Under the pieces are notes generated by a model. That model had not been told where the DNA came from. It saw only the letters and a list, made by a program, of their open reading frames with translations, and made no database searches. The position numbers and the translations under genes are program-made. This document shows positions 16,266 to 24,972 of a stretch of 40,833 nt of DNA, piece after piece; the stretch's first letter is position 1; every line of letters starts with the position of its first letter. This DNA is from an uncultured Victivallis sp. (GTDB taxonomy: Bacteria; Verrucomicrobiota; Lentisphaeria; Victivallales; Victivallaceae): assembly GCA_944389815.1 (NCBI GenBank), contig CALXNS010000117.1, positions 1-40,833 on the forward strand. The letters run 5' to 3'.

Positions 16266-17069
16266 ATGGCGAGTTTCGATGAAGCCTGCCCCGTGGAGGC
16301 GGATTTCATTTCCGGCAATTCCCTCTTCACCGATCAGCCCGGATACGAATGGCTGAGCAGCTGGATCTTCAACTGGAGTCTGGTGCTCGCGGTTTCCGGC
16401 GAGGGCGAAGTGGAGTTCGATGCGGGGAAAGTGCCGTTGTCGCGGGGAGAATTGATCCTGATCGAACCGAATCTGCCGCACCGTTTCCGGGTCGGAGAAT
16501 CGTGGGGGATCGTCTGGATCCACTTTCTGATGCGCCCCCACATGGCGCGGGAACTGCACTGGCGCGAAACGTTGCCGGGAGTCCGGCACGCCGCGCTTGC
16601 CGGAGCGGAATTTCACCGCGCCCGGGCCGCGCTTCTGGAAGCGCATCAGCGGAATCTGCACCGGAACGGGAACTGGCAGCTTCTCGCATACACGCTGACG
16701 GAAAACGTTCTCTGCCGCGGAATGGAAGCGGCGCAACGCGCCCGGGAGGGCAGTGAAAACTCTCCGATTCTGAAGGCGCAGGAACTTTTGCTGGATTTCG
16801 CCAACCGGAACTCGATCGACCGGATCGCCGAACTCTGCGGTCTCTCCCGGGCGGAATTCTACGCGCGATTCAAAAAAGTCGTCGGCGTGGCACCGCGCGA
16901 GTACCGGGAACTGCACGCGATGCGGCATGCGCAGCAGTTATTGCGAATGACCGCGCTTCCGGTGGCGGAGATCGCACATCAGTGCGGCATGGAGAACGCA
17001 TTCTATTTTTCCTCCAGATTCCGAAACTTCTGCGGGTGCTCGCCGTCGGATTATCGGCATCAATCTTGA
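16266..17069 (+). CDS. AraC-family transcription regulator
   Basis: This 267-residue regulator has an N-terminal cupin ligand-binding region, with the typical segment GEGEVEFDAGKVPLSRGELI and LPHRFRV, and a C-terminal two-HTH AraC domain. The latter contains DRIAELCGLSRAEFYARFKK and PVAEIAHQCGMENAFYFSSR followed by CGCSPSDYR. It is transcribed away from the ADP-ribosylglycohydrolase-family gene from an overlapping promoter and probably regulates that gene and itself. No clear Shine-Dalgarno sequence precedes the ATG, so translation may be weak. It is only distantly similar to the AraC protein at 11026-11871. Confidence 0.9.
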   Translation: MASFDEACPVEADFISGNSLFTDQPGYEWLSSWIFNWSLVLAVSGEGEVEFDAGKVPLSRGELILIEPNLPHRFRVGESWGIVWIHFLMRPHMARELHWRETLPGVRHAALAGAEFHRARAALLEAHQRNLHRNGNWQLLAYTLTENVLCRGMEAAQRAREGSENSPILKAQELLLDFANRNSIDRIAELCGLSRAEFYARFKKVVGVAPREYRELHAMRHAQQLLRMTALPVAEIAHQCGMENAFYFSSRFRNFCGCSPSDYRHQS

Positions 17070-17078
17070 ATGGAGAGC

Positions 17079-17109
17079 TTGAAAAAAAACTTTTGCTGTG
17101 GCATATTAT
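17079..17109 (+). promoter_or_regulatory. Weak candidate promoter for citrate synthase
   Basis: TTGAAA (17079-17084) and TATTAT (17104-17109) are 19 bases apart, just after the AraC stop. The long spacer makes this uncertain. Confidence 0.3.
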
Positions 17110-17224
17110 AAAATTGATCGTGAGGACGCGGGCGAAGCCGGCGGAACGAAACGAAGGGTGGTCAAGGTTATTGAGAGCCGAATTTGAAGCTGAGTTTGAG
17201 ATTGAGAGAGAGGAGGATTCCACA

Positions 17225-18535
17225 ATGGTTGAGAGTCCCGGATATGTGACGTTGGAAATTGAAGGCAGGAAGGTGAAATTACCGGTCGTCGTCGGTTCGG
17301 AAGGCGAAAAAGCGATCGATATCGGCAACCTCCGCCGGGAAACCGGTTACGTCACACTCGACCCGAGTTTCATGAATACGGCGGCGTGCTACAGTCAGAT
17401 CACCTTCGTCGACGGCGAGAAGGGCATTCTGCGTTACCGCGGCATTCCGATCGAGGAACTCGTGCAGAAGACCATGTTCGTCGAGGTGGCGTATCTTCTG
17501 GTTCACGGCGAACTGCCGAACGAGGAGGAACGGCGGAATTTTTCGCGGCTGCTCAACCGCAATTCGCTGCTCCACGAGGACATGCGTCATTTCTTCGACC
17601 ATTTTCCGCAGGGTGCGCACCCGATGCACATTCTTTCGACGATGATCAACGCTCTTGCGGCGTTTTATCCGAATGTCGACCTCAAGTCGATGGCGGATGA
17701 CATCGACCTGTCGTGCGCGCGTCTCATTTCGATCGTCCGGACGATGGCGGCGTTCGCCTACAAGAAATCGATCGGGGAACCGGTGGTTTACCCGCGGCAT
17801 GATCTTTCATATTGCGCGAATTTCCTCAACATGATGTTCGATTCGCCGGTGTCGCCCTACCAGATCCGTCCGGAAGCGGTGCGGATTCTGAACATTCTCT
17901 TCATTCTGCACGCCGATCATGAACAGAATTGTTCGACGACGGCAGTCCGTTCGATCGGCAGTGCGCAGGTGAATTTGTATGCGACGATTTCGGCGGGAAT
18001 CTCCGCGCTCTCCGGGCCGCTGCACGGCGGCGCGAATCAGGCGGTGATCGAAATGCTCCGCATGATCCAGGCCGACGGCGACGTGAAGAAATTCATCAAC
18101 ATGGCCAAGGATCGCACGAATCCCTTCCGGCTGATGGGGTTCGGCCACCGGGTCTACAAAACCTACGATCCGCGCGCGGCGATCATCAAGAAGGAGTGCA
18201 ACGCCTATCTCGAACGGATTCATTACAAGGATCCGCTGCTGGACGTGGCGCGCGAAGTCGAAGAGATCGCGCTCACAGATCCTTATTTCATCGAACGGCA
18301 TCTCTATCCGAATGTGGACTTCTACACCGGCATTCTCTACCGTGCGCTGGGCATTCCGGAGAATATGTTCACGGTGATGTTTGCGCTGGCGCGGCTGCCC
18401 GGCTGGATCGCGCACTGGAAGGAGATGATCGGTGGTGCGACCAAGATCGTCCGTCCCCGTCAGATCTACATCGGAAAAACCCTGGCCGACACGATGGAGG
18501 CCATGGCGGTGCGCGAGGTGTTGACGCAGAATTGA
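17225..18535 (+). CDS. gltA: Citrate synthase, type II
   Basis: This 436-residue enzyme condenses oxaloacetate and acetyl-CoA to citrate. The length and N-terminal beta-rich extension match the hexameric GltA type of Gram-negative bacteria. Catalytic residues are present: H267 in GPLHGGANQAV, H308 in GFGHRVYKTYDPRA and D365 in NVDFYTGI, with LHADHEQN (228-235) as the other signature. The frame is open upstream to 16982, but AGGAGG lies 8 nt before the ATG at 17225. It is followed after 25 bp by a YhaO-like nuclease gene. In a fermentative anaerobe this step would mainly feed glutamate synthesis; that role is inferred. Confidence 0.96.
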   Translation: MVESPGYVTLEIEGRKVKLPVVVGSEGEKAIDIGNLRRETGYVTLDPSFMNTAACYSQITFVDGEKGILRYRGIPIEELVQKTMFVEVAYLLVHGELPNEEERRNFSRLLNRNSLLHEDMRHFFDHFPQGAHPMHILSTMINALAAFYPNVDLKSMADDIDLSCARLISIVRTMAAFAYKKSIGEPVVYPRHDLSYCANFLNMMFDSPVSPYQIRPEAVRILNILFILHADHEQNCSTTAVRSIGSAQVNLYATISAGISALSGPLHGGANQAVIEMLRMIQADGDVKKFINMAKDRTNPFRLMGFGHRVYKTYDPRAAIIKKECNAYLERIHYKDPLLDVAREVEEIALTDPYFIERHLYPNVDFYTGILYRALGIPENMFTVMFALARLPGWIAHWKEMIGGATKIVRPRQIYIGKTLADTMEAMAVREVLTQN

Positions 18536-18560
18536 TTGCCGGCAGGAGGGCTCGTTCGCG

Positions 18561-19832
18561 GTGGGAGAAGCGTTCCGATTTCTGCATACAGCCGACCTCC
18601 ATCTCGGCAGCACGTTTCTGGGATTGCGCAGTCGCGTACCGGAACTGGCGCGGGATCTGGCGGAAGCGCCGTTCGCGGCGTGGGAGAGGATCGTGGATGA
18701 GGCGTTGCGCGAAGCGGTCGATTTCGTTGTGATATCCGGAGACATCTTCGATGCGGAGGCGCCGTCGCTGGGCGCCCGGCTGCGTTTTCAAGCCGGTTTG
18801 AAACGTCTGGCGGAACGGCAAATTCCGGTTTTCGCAATCGGCGGAAATCACGATCCGTTTCCTGCGGCGTGGTCGGAGACGGTGCGTTATCCGGAAAATT
18901 TCCATTTGTTCGCCGCCGACGTCCCCGGCGAAGAGATCGTGCAGCGCAACGGCCAGGAGGTCGCCAGAGTCATCGGCCTCAGTCATGGCCGGCTTCAGGA
19001 AACGGAGAATCTGGCCGGGCGTTTCCCGAAGGAACACGGCGCCAGGCGCACGATTGCGCTGCTTCACGCCGACATCGGTGCGCAACCGGGTTCCAAACCG
19101 TATGCGCCGGCCCCGTTGGAGGAGTTGATTTCGCGGAACGGCGCGGTCGATTACTGGGCGCTCGGCCATGTTCACGGCTTCCGAATTCTGCATGAAAGTG
19201 ATCCTGCGGTGGTGTATCCGGGGTGTCCGCAGGGGCGGTCGGTTCACGAACCGGGGAAGCGGGGATTCGCGCTCGTGGCGGTGGATCGAACGGGGCGCGC
19301 GAAAATCGAATTCAAAGAGGCGGCGGCGCTGCGCTTCGAGATACTGAATTTTGACGCACTGGATGGCTGCACCACATTTGACCAGCTAACGGCGCAATTG
19401 CGCGAAGGAGCAGGCAGGTTTATTCCAGCAGAAGGCGAAAGAGGCGACAAAGTTCTGCTCCGGGTAATTCTCCGGGGGGCGACGCCGTTGAACGGGGAGC
19501 TGCGGAAACTTGGCGTGGAAGAACTCTTCGAATTGTTCCGGATGGCACTTGCCGGGTGCGGCGGAAATGTATTTCTGGAATCGGTGGAACTGGAGACGTG
19601 CGGGATGTATGACGCCGCCGCGCTGGCCCGTTCCGATGATCTGGCAGCGGAAATCGCGGCGGCGGCGGCGGAACTGCGCACCGAAGGGACATTGCGGGAA
19701 TTGCTGCGGAAACTGCGGGCGGGGCGTTACGGAATCGGGGATTTCTCGGATGAGGAACTTGACGAAATCCGTTCGGCTGCCGAAATGCGGCTGCTGGACG
19801 AATTGACGAGCGGCAGAGGCGGCGGCGCATGA
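18561..19832 (+). CDS. SbcD/YhaO-like DNA repair metallophosphoesterase
   Basis: This 423-residue calcineurin-type phosphoesterase resembles B. subtilis YhaO and SbcD/Mre11 nucleases. All core metal motifs are visible: DLHLGS (12-17), GDIFD (about 60-64), GNHD (about 95) and GHVHG (about 200). A C-terminal capping region of about 170 residues follows. The start is GTG at 18561, with AGGAGGG about 10 nt upstream. It forms a coupled pair (ATGA overlap) with the large ATPase downstream. As in Mre11-Rad50, the pair should bind and trim DNA ends. It sits 25 bp after citrate synthase and may be cotranscribed with it. Confidence 0.88.
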   Translation: MGEAFRFLHTADLHLGSTFLGLRSRVPELARDLAEAPFAAWERIVDEALREAVDFVVISGDIFDAEAPSLGARLRFQAGLKRLAERQIPVFAIGGNHDPFPAAWSETVRYPENFHLFAADVPGEEIVQRNGQEVARVIGLSHGRLQETENLAGRFPKEHGARRTIALLHADIGAQPGSKPYAPAPLEELISRNGAVDYWALGHVHGFRILHESDPAVVYPGCPQGRSVHEPGKRGFALVAVDRTGRAKIEFKEAAALRFEILNFDALDGCTTFDQLTAQLREGAGRFIPAEGERGDKVLLRVILRGATPLNGELRKLGVEELFELFRMALAGCGGNVFLESVELETCGMYDAAALARSDDLAAEIAAAAAELRTEGTLRELLRKLRAGRYGIGDFSDEELDEIRSAAEMRLLDELTSGRGGGA

Positions 19833-22402
19833 AGATCCGAAGCATTCAAATTGAGAATTTCGGACAGTTCCACGCGCTGAATCTGAAGGCGCCGGGAGCG
19901 GGACTCTGGCGGATATCCGGCGGAAATGAATTCGGAAAAACGACATTGCTGGAGTTCATCCGGCGGATTCTCTGGGGCTTTCCCGACCGGCGTTCCAATC
20001 TCAACGCATATCCGGCGGCGGGCGCCCCTTACGGGGGACGGCTGGAGCTTGAATTGGATTCCGGCGAGCTCGTGACCGCTGAACGATTCGGCATCGGCAA
20101 AAGCGGAACATTCCGCCTGCTCCGGGCAGACGGCACAGAACAGACGGAATCGGAATGGCGCGCCCTGCTCGGAATCAGTGAGCAATTTTATCGGAATGTT
20201 TACGCCTTCACCATCGACGAACTCGGAGAATTGAAGGCACTCGACCGCGAGGAGATCCGTGCCCGCCTCTACGGAGCGGGGATTGCATTCGGCAACATTT
20301 CGCTGCCGGCGCTGGGTGCGGCGCTCGACAAACGTGCCGCGGCGCTCTGTCTGCTGCATGGCCGCAAGAACCGGATCGCCGAATTGAGTGCTGAACTGCG
20401 CTCGCTGGATGCCGCGGTTGCCGCGGCGGAGGAAAATCTGCCGGATTATGAAGCGGCGCGGGAACGGGAGGCGACCGCCCGGGCGGAAAGTGCGGAACTC
20501 CACCGGAAGCGGAATGATTGTTCAGACGCCCTGCATCGGATGGAGCGCCTGTGCCGCGGAGTTGAACCACGCCGGAAACTCCGGGAATATGAAACGGCAT
20601 TGGCGCAGCTTCCCCCGGTTCCCGAGGCGCTTCCGCCCGAACCGGACACGGAATTCGCCCGGCTGCGGGCATTGCGCGATCAGGCAGAAGAAGAGTGCAG
20701 CCGCATGGAGAAACGCCATGCGGAACTGGACGCGCAACTGCGGGAGCCGCCGCCCTCCGAATTGGATCCGACGCTGGCCGAACGGTTGCCGGAGCTCGAA
20801 CAATCGCTGCCGGAGTTCCGCCGGAACAGTGAAGAACTCATCCGGCTGCGTGAAACATTGGCGATGACGCAACAACGATGCAAGGAGATCGCGGACGAAC
20901 TCGGCCCGCTCGGCGCAGAACTGCCGCAAATTCCGGAACTGACGTTGTCCGACGGTGACACGCTGCGGGACTTCATCCGCCGCCGGGAACGCCTGGAACT
21001 CATCCGCGCGCAGGATCCGCCGCGACTTCGCCGGCTATGGCGGAAACGTCACGTTGTCGGAGCGGCGATCGGGGGCGGAATTCTCCTATTATCGCTGCTG
21101 ACGGCGGTGACGGGCGGTCTTCTGATGTCGCGGGAACTACGGCCGGAGTCGACACCGGTTGCGCCCACAGTCGTGACGGTGACGGCAATCGTCGCTGTTG
21201 TTGCGGGGGCGGCAACCATTTTCCTATCGACTCCGCGCCGGGAATTTTTCGATCCGGCGGCGGCGGAGGCGGTGCGCTTTCAGGAGGAGTGGGAGAAGTT
21301 TCGCCGCAGATTTCATCTGAAATCGGAATGCCTGCCCGCGGCGGCGGAAAAGCTGCTGGCGCGGGCAACCCGCTGGCGGGAACTCGAAAACGAATCCCTT
21401 CATCTTCAAAAACAATCAGAAACCGCGCAAGAGTTTGTCACGGAGTACAAAGCCCGCTGTTCCGGATTGCCGGGAGCGGAGCCTGACATGGTGGATCCGG
21501 CTGCGACGCTCGCCACACTGCGCCTCCGGATAACGGCGGCGGCGGAAGCTGCCGCCCGCCGGACGCAATTGGCGACCCGGTGCGAAGAAACGGTTCGCGA
21601 ACTGAATGCCGCCGTCGGGCGACGGAACGCGGTGCAGGCGGATTTGGCGGCACTCTGCCGGAATGGCGGCGCCGGAAGCGAAGAGGAGTTTGCACAACTT
21701 CTGGAAAAATGGCGCATGCGTCGGCAGCTGGAACAGCAGTGCGACCGGATGCGTGCCGCGTTGCGGGCGGTTTTCGGCGAGGACATTCCGCCGGAACCCG
21801 ATTTCGACCCGCAGCAGGAAGCCGAACGGTTGCGCGGCGAACTGGAAACACTGACGGCCCGCGCCGCAGAATCCGATCGTCTCGTCGGAGCCGCCACGGC
21901 CGAATGCGAAAAATTTCTGCACGCGGCGGATCCGGCGGGCGCGGCCAACCAGGCGGAGAGCTGTCGCAACGAATTGCGCGGCGCAGTGCGCGAATTTCTG
22001 ATCCTGCGCGAGGCGCGCAATCTGCTCGACCGCGCCATCGAACGCTATGAACGGGAACGGCAGCCGGAGGTGATCCGCCGTGCCGATGCGCTATTCTCGT
22101 CCTTCACGGCGGGGCGTTACACCGGACTGCACAAGTCGCTGACGACAGGAGAACTGCTGGCCCTGGATACGGAAAGCGGCCTGGAGAAATCGCCGGAAAT
22201 GCTTTCCCGCGGCACGCTGGAGGAGTTGATGCTGGCGATGCGTCTCGCGTTGATCGAATGCAACGAGGAGAACAATGAGTCGCTCCCGGTCGTGCTCGAT
22301 GACATTACGGTCAACTTTGATTCCAGCCGCAAAGCGGCGGTGCTGGCGGCGCTTGAAGAATTCTCCGCGGGGCGGCAGGTGATTCTCTTCTCAGCCGGTT
22401 GA
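19829..22402 (+). CDS. YhaN-like AAA ATPase (Rad50/SbcC-like)
   Basis: This 857-residue protein has an N-terminal ATPase half with Walker A GGNEFGKTT (31-39), long charged segments likely forming a coiled coil, and a C-terminal half. The latter has the signature SRGTLEELMLAMRLALIE and Walker B LPVVLDDITVNFD. In the middle (about residues 410-470) are two hydrophobic stretches, as in B. subtilis YhaN, that could anchor it to the membrane. This differs from SbcC, which has a zinc hook and no membrane segments; no CxxC hook is obvious here. It is the partner of the upstream YhaO-like nuclease (ATGA overlap). The role in DNA repair is inferred from the family. Confidence 0.87.
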   Translation: MKIRSIQIENFGQFHALNLKAPGAGLWRISGGNEFGKTTLLEFIRRILWGFPDRRSNLNAYPAAGAPYGGRLELELDSGELVTAERFGIGKSGTFRLLRADGTEQTESEWRALLGISEQFYRNVYAFTIDELGELKALDREEIRARLYGAGIAFGNISLPALGAALDKRAAALCLLHGRKNRIAELSAELRSLDAAVAAAEENLPDYEAAREREATARAESAELHRKRNDCSDALHRMERLCRGVEPRRKLREYETALAQLPPVPEALPPEPDTEFARLRALRDQAEEECSRMEKRHAELDAQLREPPPSELDPTLAERLPELEQSLPEFRRNSEELIRLRETLAMTQQRCKEIADELGPLGAELPQIPELTLSDGDTLRDFIRRRERLELIRAQDPPRLRRLWRKRHVVGAAIGGGILLLSLLTAVTGGLLMSRELRPESTPVAPTVVTVTAIVAVVAGAATIFLSTPRREFFDPAAAEAVRFQEEWEKFRRRFHLKSECLPAAAEKLLARATRWRELENESLHLQKQSETAQEFVTEYKARCSGLPGAEPDMVDPAATLATLRLRITAAAEAAARRTQLATRCEETVRELNAAVGRRNAVQADLAALCRNGGAGSEEEFAQLLEKWRMRRQLEQQCDRMRAALRAVFGEDIPPEPDFDPQQEAERLRGELETLTARAAESDRLVGAATAECEKFLHAADPAGAANQAESCRNELRGAVREFLILREARNLLDRAIERYERERQPEVIRRADALFSSFTAGRYTGLHKSLTTGELLALDTESGLEKSPEMLSRGTLEELMLAMRLALIECNEENNESLPVVLDDITVNFDSSRKAAVLAALEEFSAGRQVILFSAG

Positions 22403-22447
22403 CCTTCCGCGGTTCCGAATGCGGCAACGCCCAATTTCCCCGCCTCA

Positions 22448-22486
22448 CGGGACGAAACAGAGAAAATCCCGGCCTTTGATTTTTCG
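22448..22486 (+). terminator. Weak terminator-like hairpin after the YhaN-like gene
   Basis: CGGGA (22448-22452) and TCCCG (22467-22471) can pair around a 14-nt loop, and TTTGATTTTT follows. The stem is short. Confidence 0.3.
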
Positions 22487-22548
22487 TTTCTGTAAAATCA
22501 GATGAAAAATTTTTCTTCATATTATTTGTAATCGATTGAGACAAAACA

Positions 22549-22603
22549 ATATCAACTGTAAAAAACATATCAATTTGTAATTTTTTGTAAAAAAAGTTGA
22601 TAT
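22549..22603. promoter_or_regulatory. Cluster of ATATCAA half-sites upstream of the LacI gene
   Basis: ATATCAAC (22549-22556) and its exact inverse GTTGATAT (22596-22603) flank a third direct copy ATATCAA (22567-22573) in very AT-rich DNA. The array ends about 20 bp before the -35 of the LacI-family gene. It may bind that regulator or another protein. Typical LacI operators have a central CG, which is absent, so assignment is open. Confidence 0.35.
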
Positions 22604-22621
22604 AAAAAATTCCAGAATCAT

Positions 22622-22649
22622 TTGGCGTTTTCTTTTTTTCCGCTATACT
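22622..22649 (+). promoter_or_regulatory. Promoter of the LacI-family gene
   Basis: TTGGCG (22622-22627) and TATACT (22644-22649) are 16 bases apart, with a start near 22656 and a short leader to the ATG at 22675. Confidence 0.5.
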
Positions 22650-22674
22650 TAAAGAGAAAGCAACGGAGCAGAAC

Positions 22675-23703
22675 ATGATTTTAGAACATGCCACGATCAA
22701 GGAAGTAGCGATCCGGGCGCGGGTGAGCACCGCGACGGTGTCGCGGGTATTGAGCGGCAAATCGTGCCATCGCCCGAAAACGGTCGAGACGGTGCGGCGT
22801 GCGGTCGAGGAACTTCGTGCCTCGGCGCCGATCCTGACCGGCTTGACCGGAATTGAAAACGCCGCCCCGGAATCGGTGGGGATTGTGATGTTCGCTTATC
22901 GGGATTTTCTCAACTCGTATTATAATGCGACGTTGGTGACGGGGATGATGGAAGAACTGGCGAAGGAAGATTTCTCCGCGCATTTCATCACGCTCAGCCC
23001 CGGGAAACTGACGATCGCCTATATCGAGAGCCTGATCCGGGAACATCATCTCAAAGGGTTGCTGATTCCGGAATTCAACATGTTGTACGCGATATCCGAA
23101 CAGCTTTCGCGCCTGTCGATTCCGATGGTCTGCATCGGCAATCTTCATGAGGAGATCGGTTGTTCGATCTCGGCGGACAGTCGTGCGGCGGGGCGGGATG
23201 CTGCCAATTATCTCTGGAGCTGCGGTCATCGCCGGTTCGGCATCGTCTCGATGAGCAGAACGGATATCTGCCAGGCGCAGCGGGTGGACGGCTTTCTGGA
23301 AACGTTGCGCGAACTCGGCGGCGATCCGGATAAGGTGATGATCCGAGAATACCGTTCGCTTTCGGACTCGGTTTCGGGAGTGGTTTCAGCACTGATGAAC
23401 ATGCAGGAACGGCCGACCGCGCTTTTTTCCACCAACAGTCTGATGACCCAGAAACTGCTCGCCGGAGCCGCGGCGGCCGGGTTTCGCATTCCGGAAGATT
23501 TTTCGCTGCTCAGTTTCGAGGAGAACAATGAACTGCTTTATCTTCCGGTTCCAGTGAGTGTGCTCCGGCAGCCGACCCGGGAACTGGGGGAAACCGCCGT
23601 GCACATGCTGATCAACCTGATTCGCGGTCTTCCGGTCACCCGAAACGAAGTGCTCAATTGTTCGCTGATCACCCGATCCAGCGTTGCGACCTTCTGCGAA
23701 TGA
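22675..23703 (+). CDS. LacI-family transcription regulator
   Basis: This 342-residue repressor has an N-terminal LacI HTH, ATIKEVAIRARVSTATVSRV, followed by a hinge and a periplasmic-binding-protein-like sugar sensor. Sensor signatures are ESVGIVMFAYRDF, a GHRRFGIVSMS-type segment (WSCGHRRFGIVS) and ALFSTNSLMTQKLL. It lies upstream of, and on the same strand as, the decayed glycosidase/prepilin patch and a GH130 gene, so it probably controls a mannoside or related locus. Its base composition is normal for the window, unlike the genes directly after it. Confidence 0.92.
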   Translation: MILEHATIKEVAIRARVSTATVSRVLSGKSCHRPKTVETVRRAVEELRASAPILTGLTGIENAAPESVGIVMFAYRDFLNSYYNATLVTGMMEELAKEDFSAHFITLSPGKLTIAYIESLIREHHLKGLLIPEFNMLYAISEQLSRLSIPMVCIGNLHEEIGCSISADSRAAGRDAANYLWSCGHRRFGIVSMSRTDICQAQRVDGFLETLRELGGDPDKVMIREYRSLSDSVSGVVSALMNMQERPTALFSTNSLMTQKLLAGAAAAGFRIPEDFSLLSFEENNELLYLPVPVSVLRQPTRELGETAVHMLINLIRGLPVTRNEVLNCSLITRSSVATFCE

Positions 23704-23767
23704 ACAAGCTAACTATATGCCAATCCATGATTTCATGGTAGAGAATTTGCACTGGAATGAACTGAAA

Positions 23768-24289
23768 ATGAAACAGTTTTTAATTGCGCTACTCGGTCTG
23801 GCTGCCTCATTCATCTGCATGGCAGATACAAATAGACACACGGGAATTTATGTCATTGTTCGTGGTTCATTTTTCGATGATGGACTCAAAGCTCTGGAGC
23901 AACCATATGTGGATGGAGCAACACTTTACCTGGGACTTTCGTTATTGATGCCGAAAAAAGGAGTTTACGACTGGAGCTATGCGGATAAAATCATCGAAGC
24001 CGCAGCCCGGAATGGAAAAAATGTAAATCTTGCATTTCTTCCCGGCAGATGGGTTCCTGAATGGTTCTATGAAGAAGGCGTGAAGCGTTTTCAATGGGTG
24101 CATGAGACGAATCTGGTCGAACCGGGAAAATACGATACCTCTGCGCCGATACCGTGGGCTCCTCAATTACTTGAACTCTTGAACGCAATGATGCAGGAAG
24201 CCGGAAAACGTTATGGGAGAAATCCAACCGTTGCAACCGTTCAAGTAGTTGGACCAAGCCTGACCGTACATAAGGAACTGCAAAAATGA
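23768..24289 (+). pseudogene. Truncated secreted glycosidase-like gene
   Basis: The 173-codon frame starts with a signal peptide (MKQFLIALLGLAASFICMA, then DTN). It then reads like the first strands of a TIM-barrel glycosidase of the GH42/GH14-like kind: a YDWSYADKIIEAAARNGKNV segment and LPGRWVPEWFY. It stops shortly after a GPSLT strand, before any catalytic glutamate I can identify, so the rest of the barrel is missing. The stop overlaps the ATG of the next, also broken, gene. Base composition is clearly lower in GC than the flanking genes. It is most likely a remnant; a short functional protein is possible but unlikely. Confidence 0.55.
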
Positions 24290-24971
24290 CATTACAACAT
24301 AAATTTACATTGATCGAATTTTTAGTTGTTATTGTGATCATCGCAATTCTCTCCGGCATGCTGCTTCCTGCATTAAGCCAGGCGAAAGAAAGAGCTCGTA
24401 CTGCAAACTGCATGCCAATCTCAAACAACTCAGTCAGGCACACATTTTATGCCGGAGAATCTGATGACCGCCTTCTGCCACTTCATTACAGTGATACTGG
24501 TGGCAATGAATGGCGCTGGTATTCCACTATTATGAATTATATCGGGGGAAGTTCAGACAGAGTCCAGAATGAAGATCTTTCCAAAAAGATGCAATCCGTT
24601 CTTACTTGTCAGACAAACTTGGCAATGCTTGCAAATCCTGCAATTAAGCGAACTTACGGCATGAATAATTATATTGGAGATTACTTCCGTGCTGGCAATG
24701 TTAACATTTTATGAAAGCTCGGACAGGCAAATATCCTGCTCAAACCATGATTTTTGAAGAAGCACAAACCATTTCTGATTATTCGTCTTTTGAATATATG
24801 CTTTGTGATAAAAACAGTATTTCCTCACAAGCTCCGGTTTTTCCGCACAATTCTCGTGGAGGCTTTACCTATGTTGATGGTCATGTCGGCAATTTGACTG
24901 AAGGTGAAATTCCTGAAAACTTAAATAGTTCCGATGAAAATCGTATTTTCTGGCAAAGAAAGAGGAGATAA
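24286..24971 (+). pseudogene. Frameshifted prepilin-like gene
   Basis: The first frame (24286-24714) begins with a type IV prepilin/pseudopilin N-terminus, [20 protein letters not shown]. The second frame (24711-24971) supplies the expected C-terminal tail, FPHNSRGGFTYVDGHVG, of the H-x(n)-DG type. The two belong to one ancestral protein split by a net -1 shift near 24711. A second lesion lies at about 24408-24450. There the expected [10 protein letters not shown] reads in another frame and the original frame resumes at FYAGESDD, consistent with two compensating deletions. GC is low (38% in 24481-24540 by hand count, against 63% in 25201-25260). It is either a decayed gene or a site of assembly errors. 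Confidence 0.65.
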
Positions 24972-24972
24972 A

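Noticed and set aside
18561..22402. Nuclease-ATPase defence system
   Set aside because: The pair matches the housekeeping YhaO/YhaN architecture and has no defence neighbours.
24700..24720. Programmed -1 frameshift in the prepilin gene
   Set aside because: The bases at the junction (AACATTTTATGA) do not form a standard X-XXY-YYZ slippery heptamer, no pseudoknot is evident, and a second lesion upstream points to decay or error.
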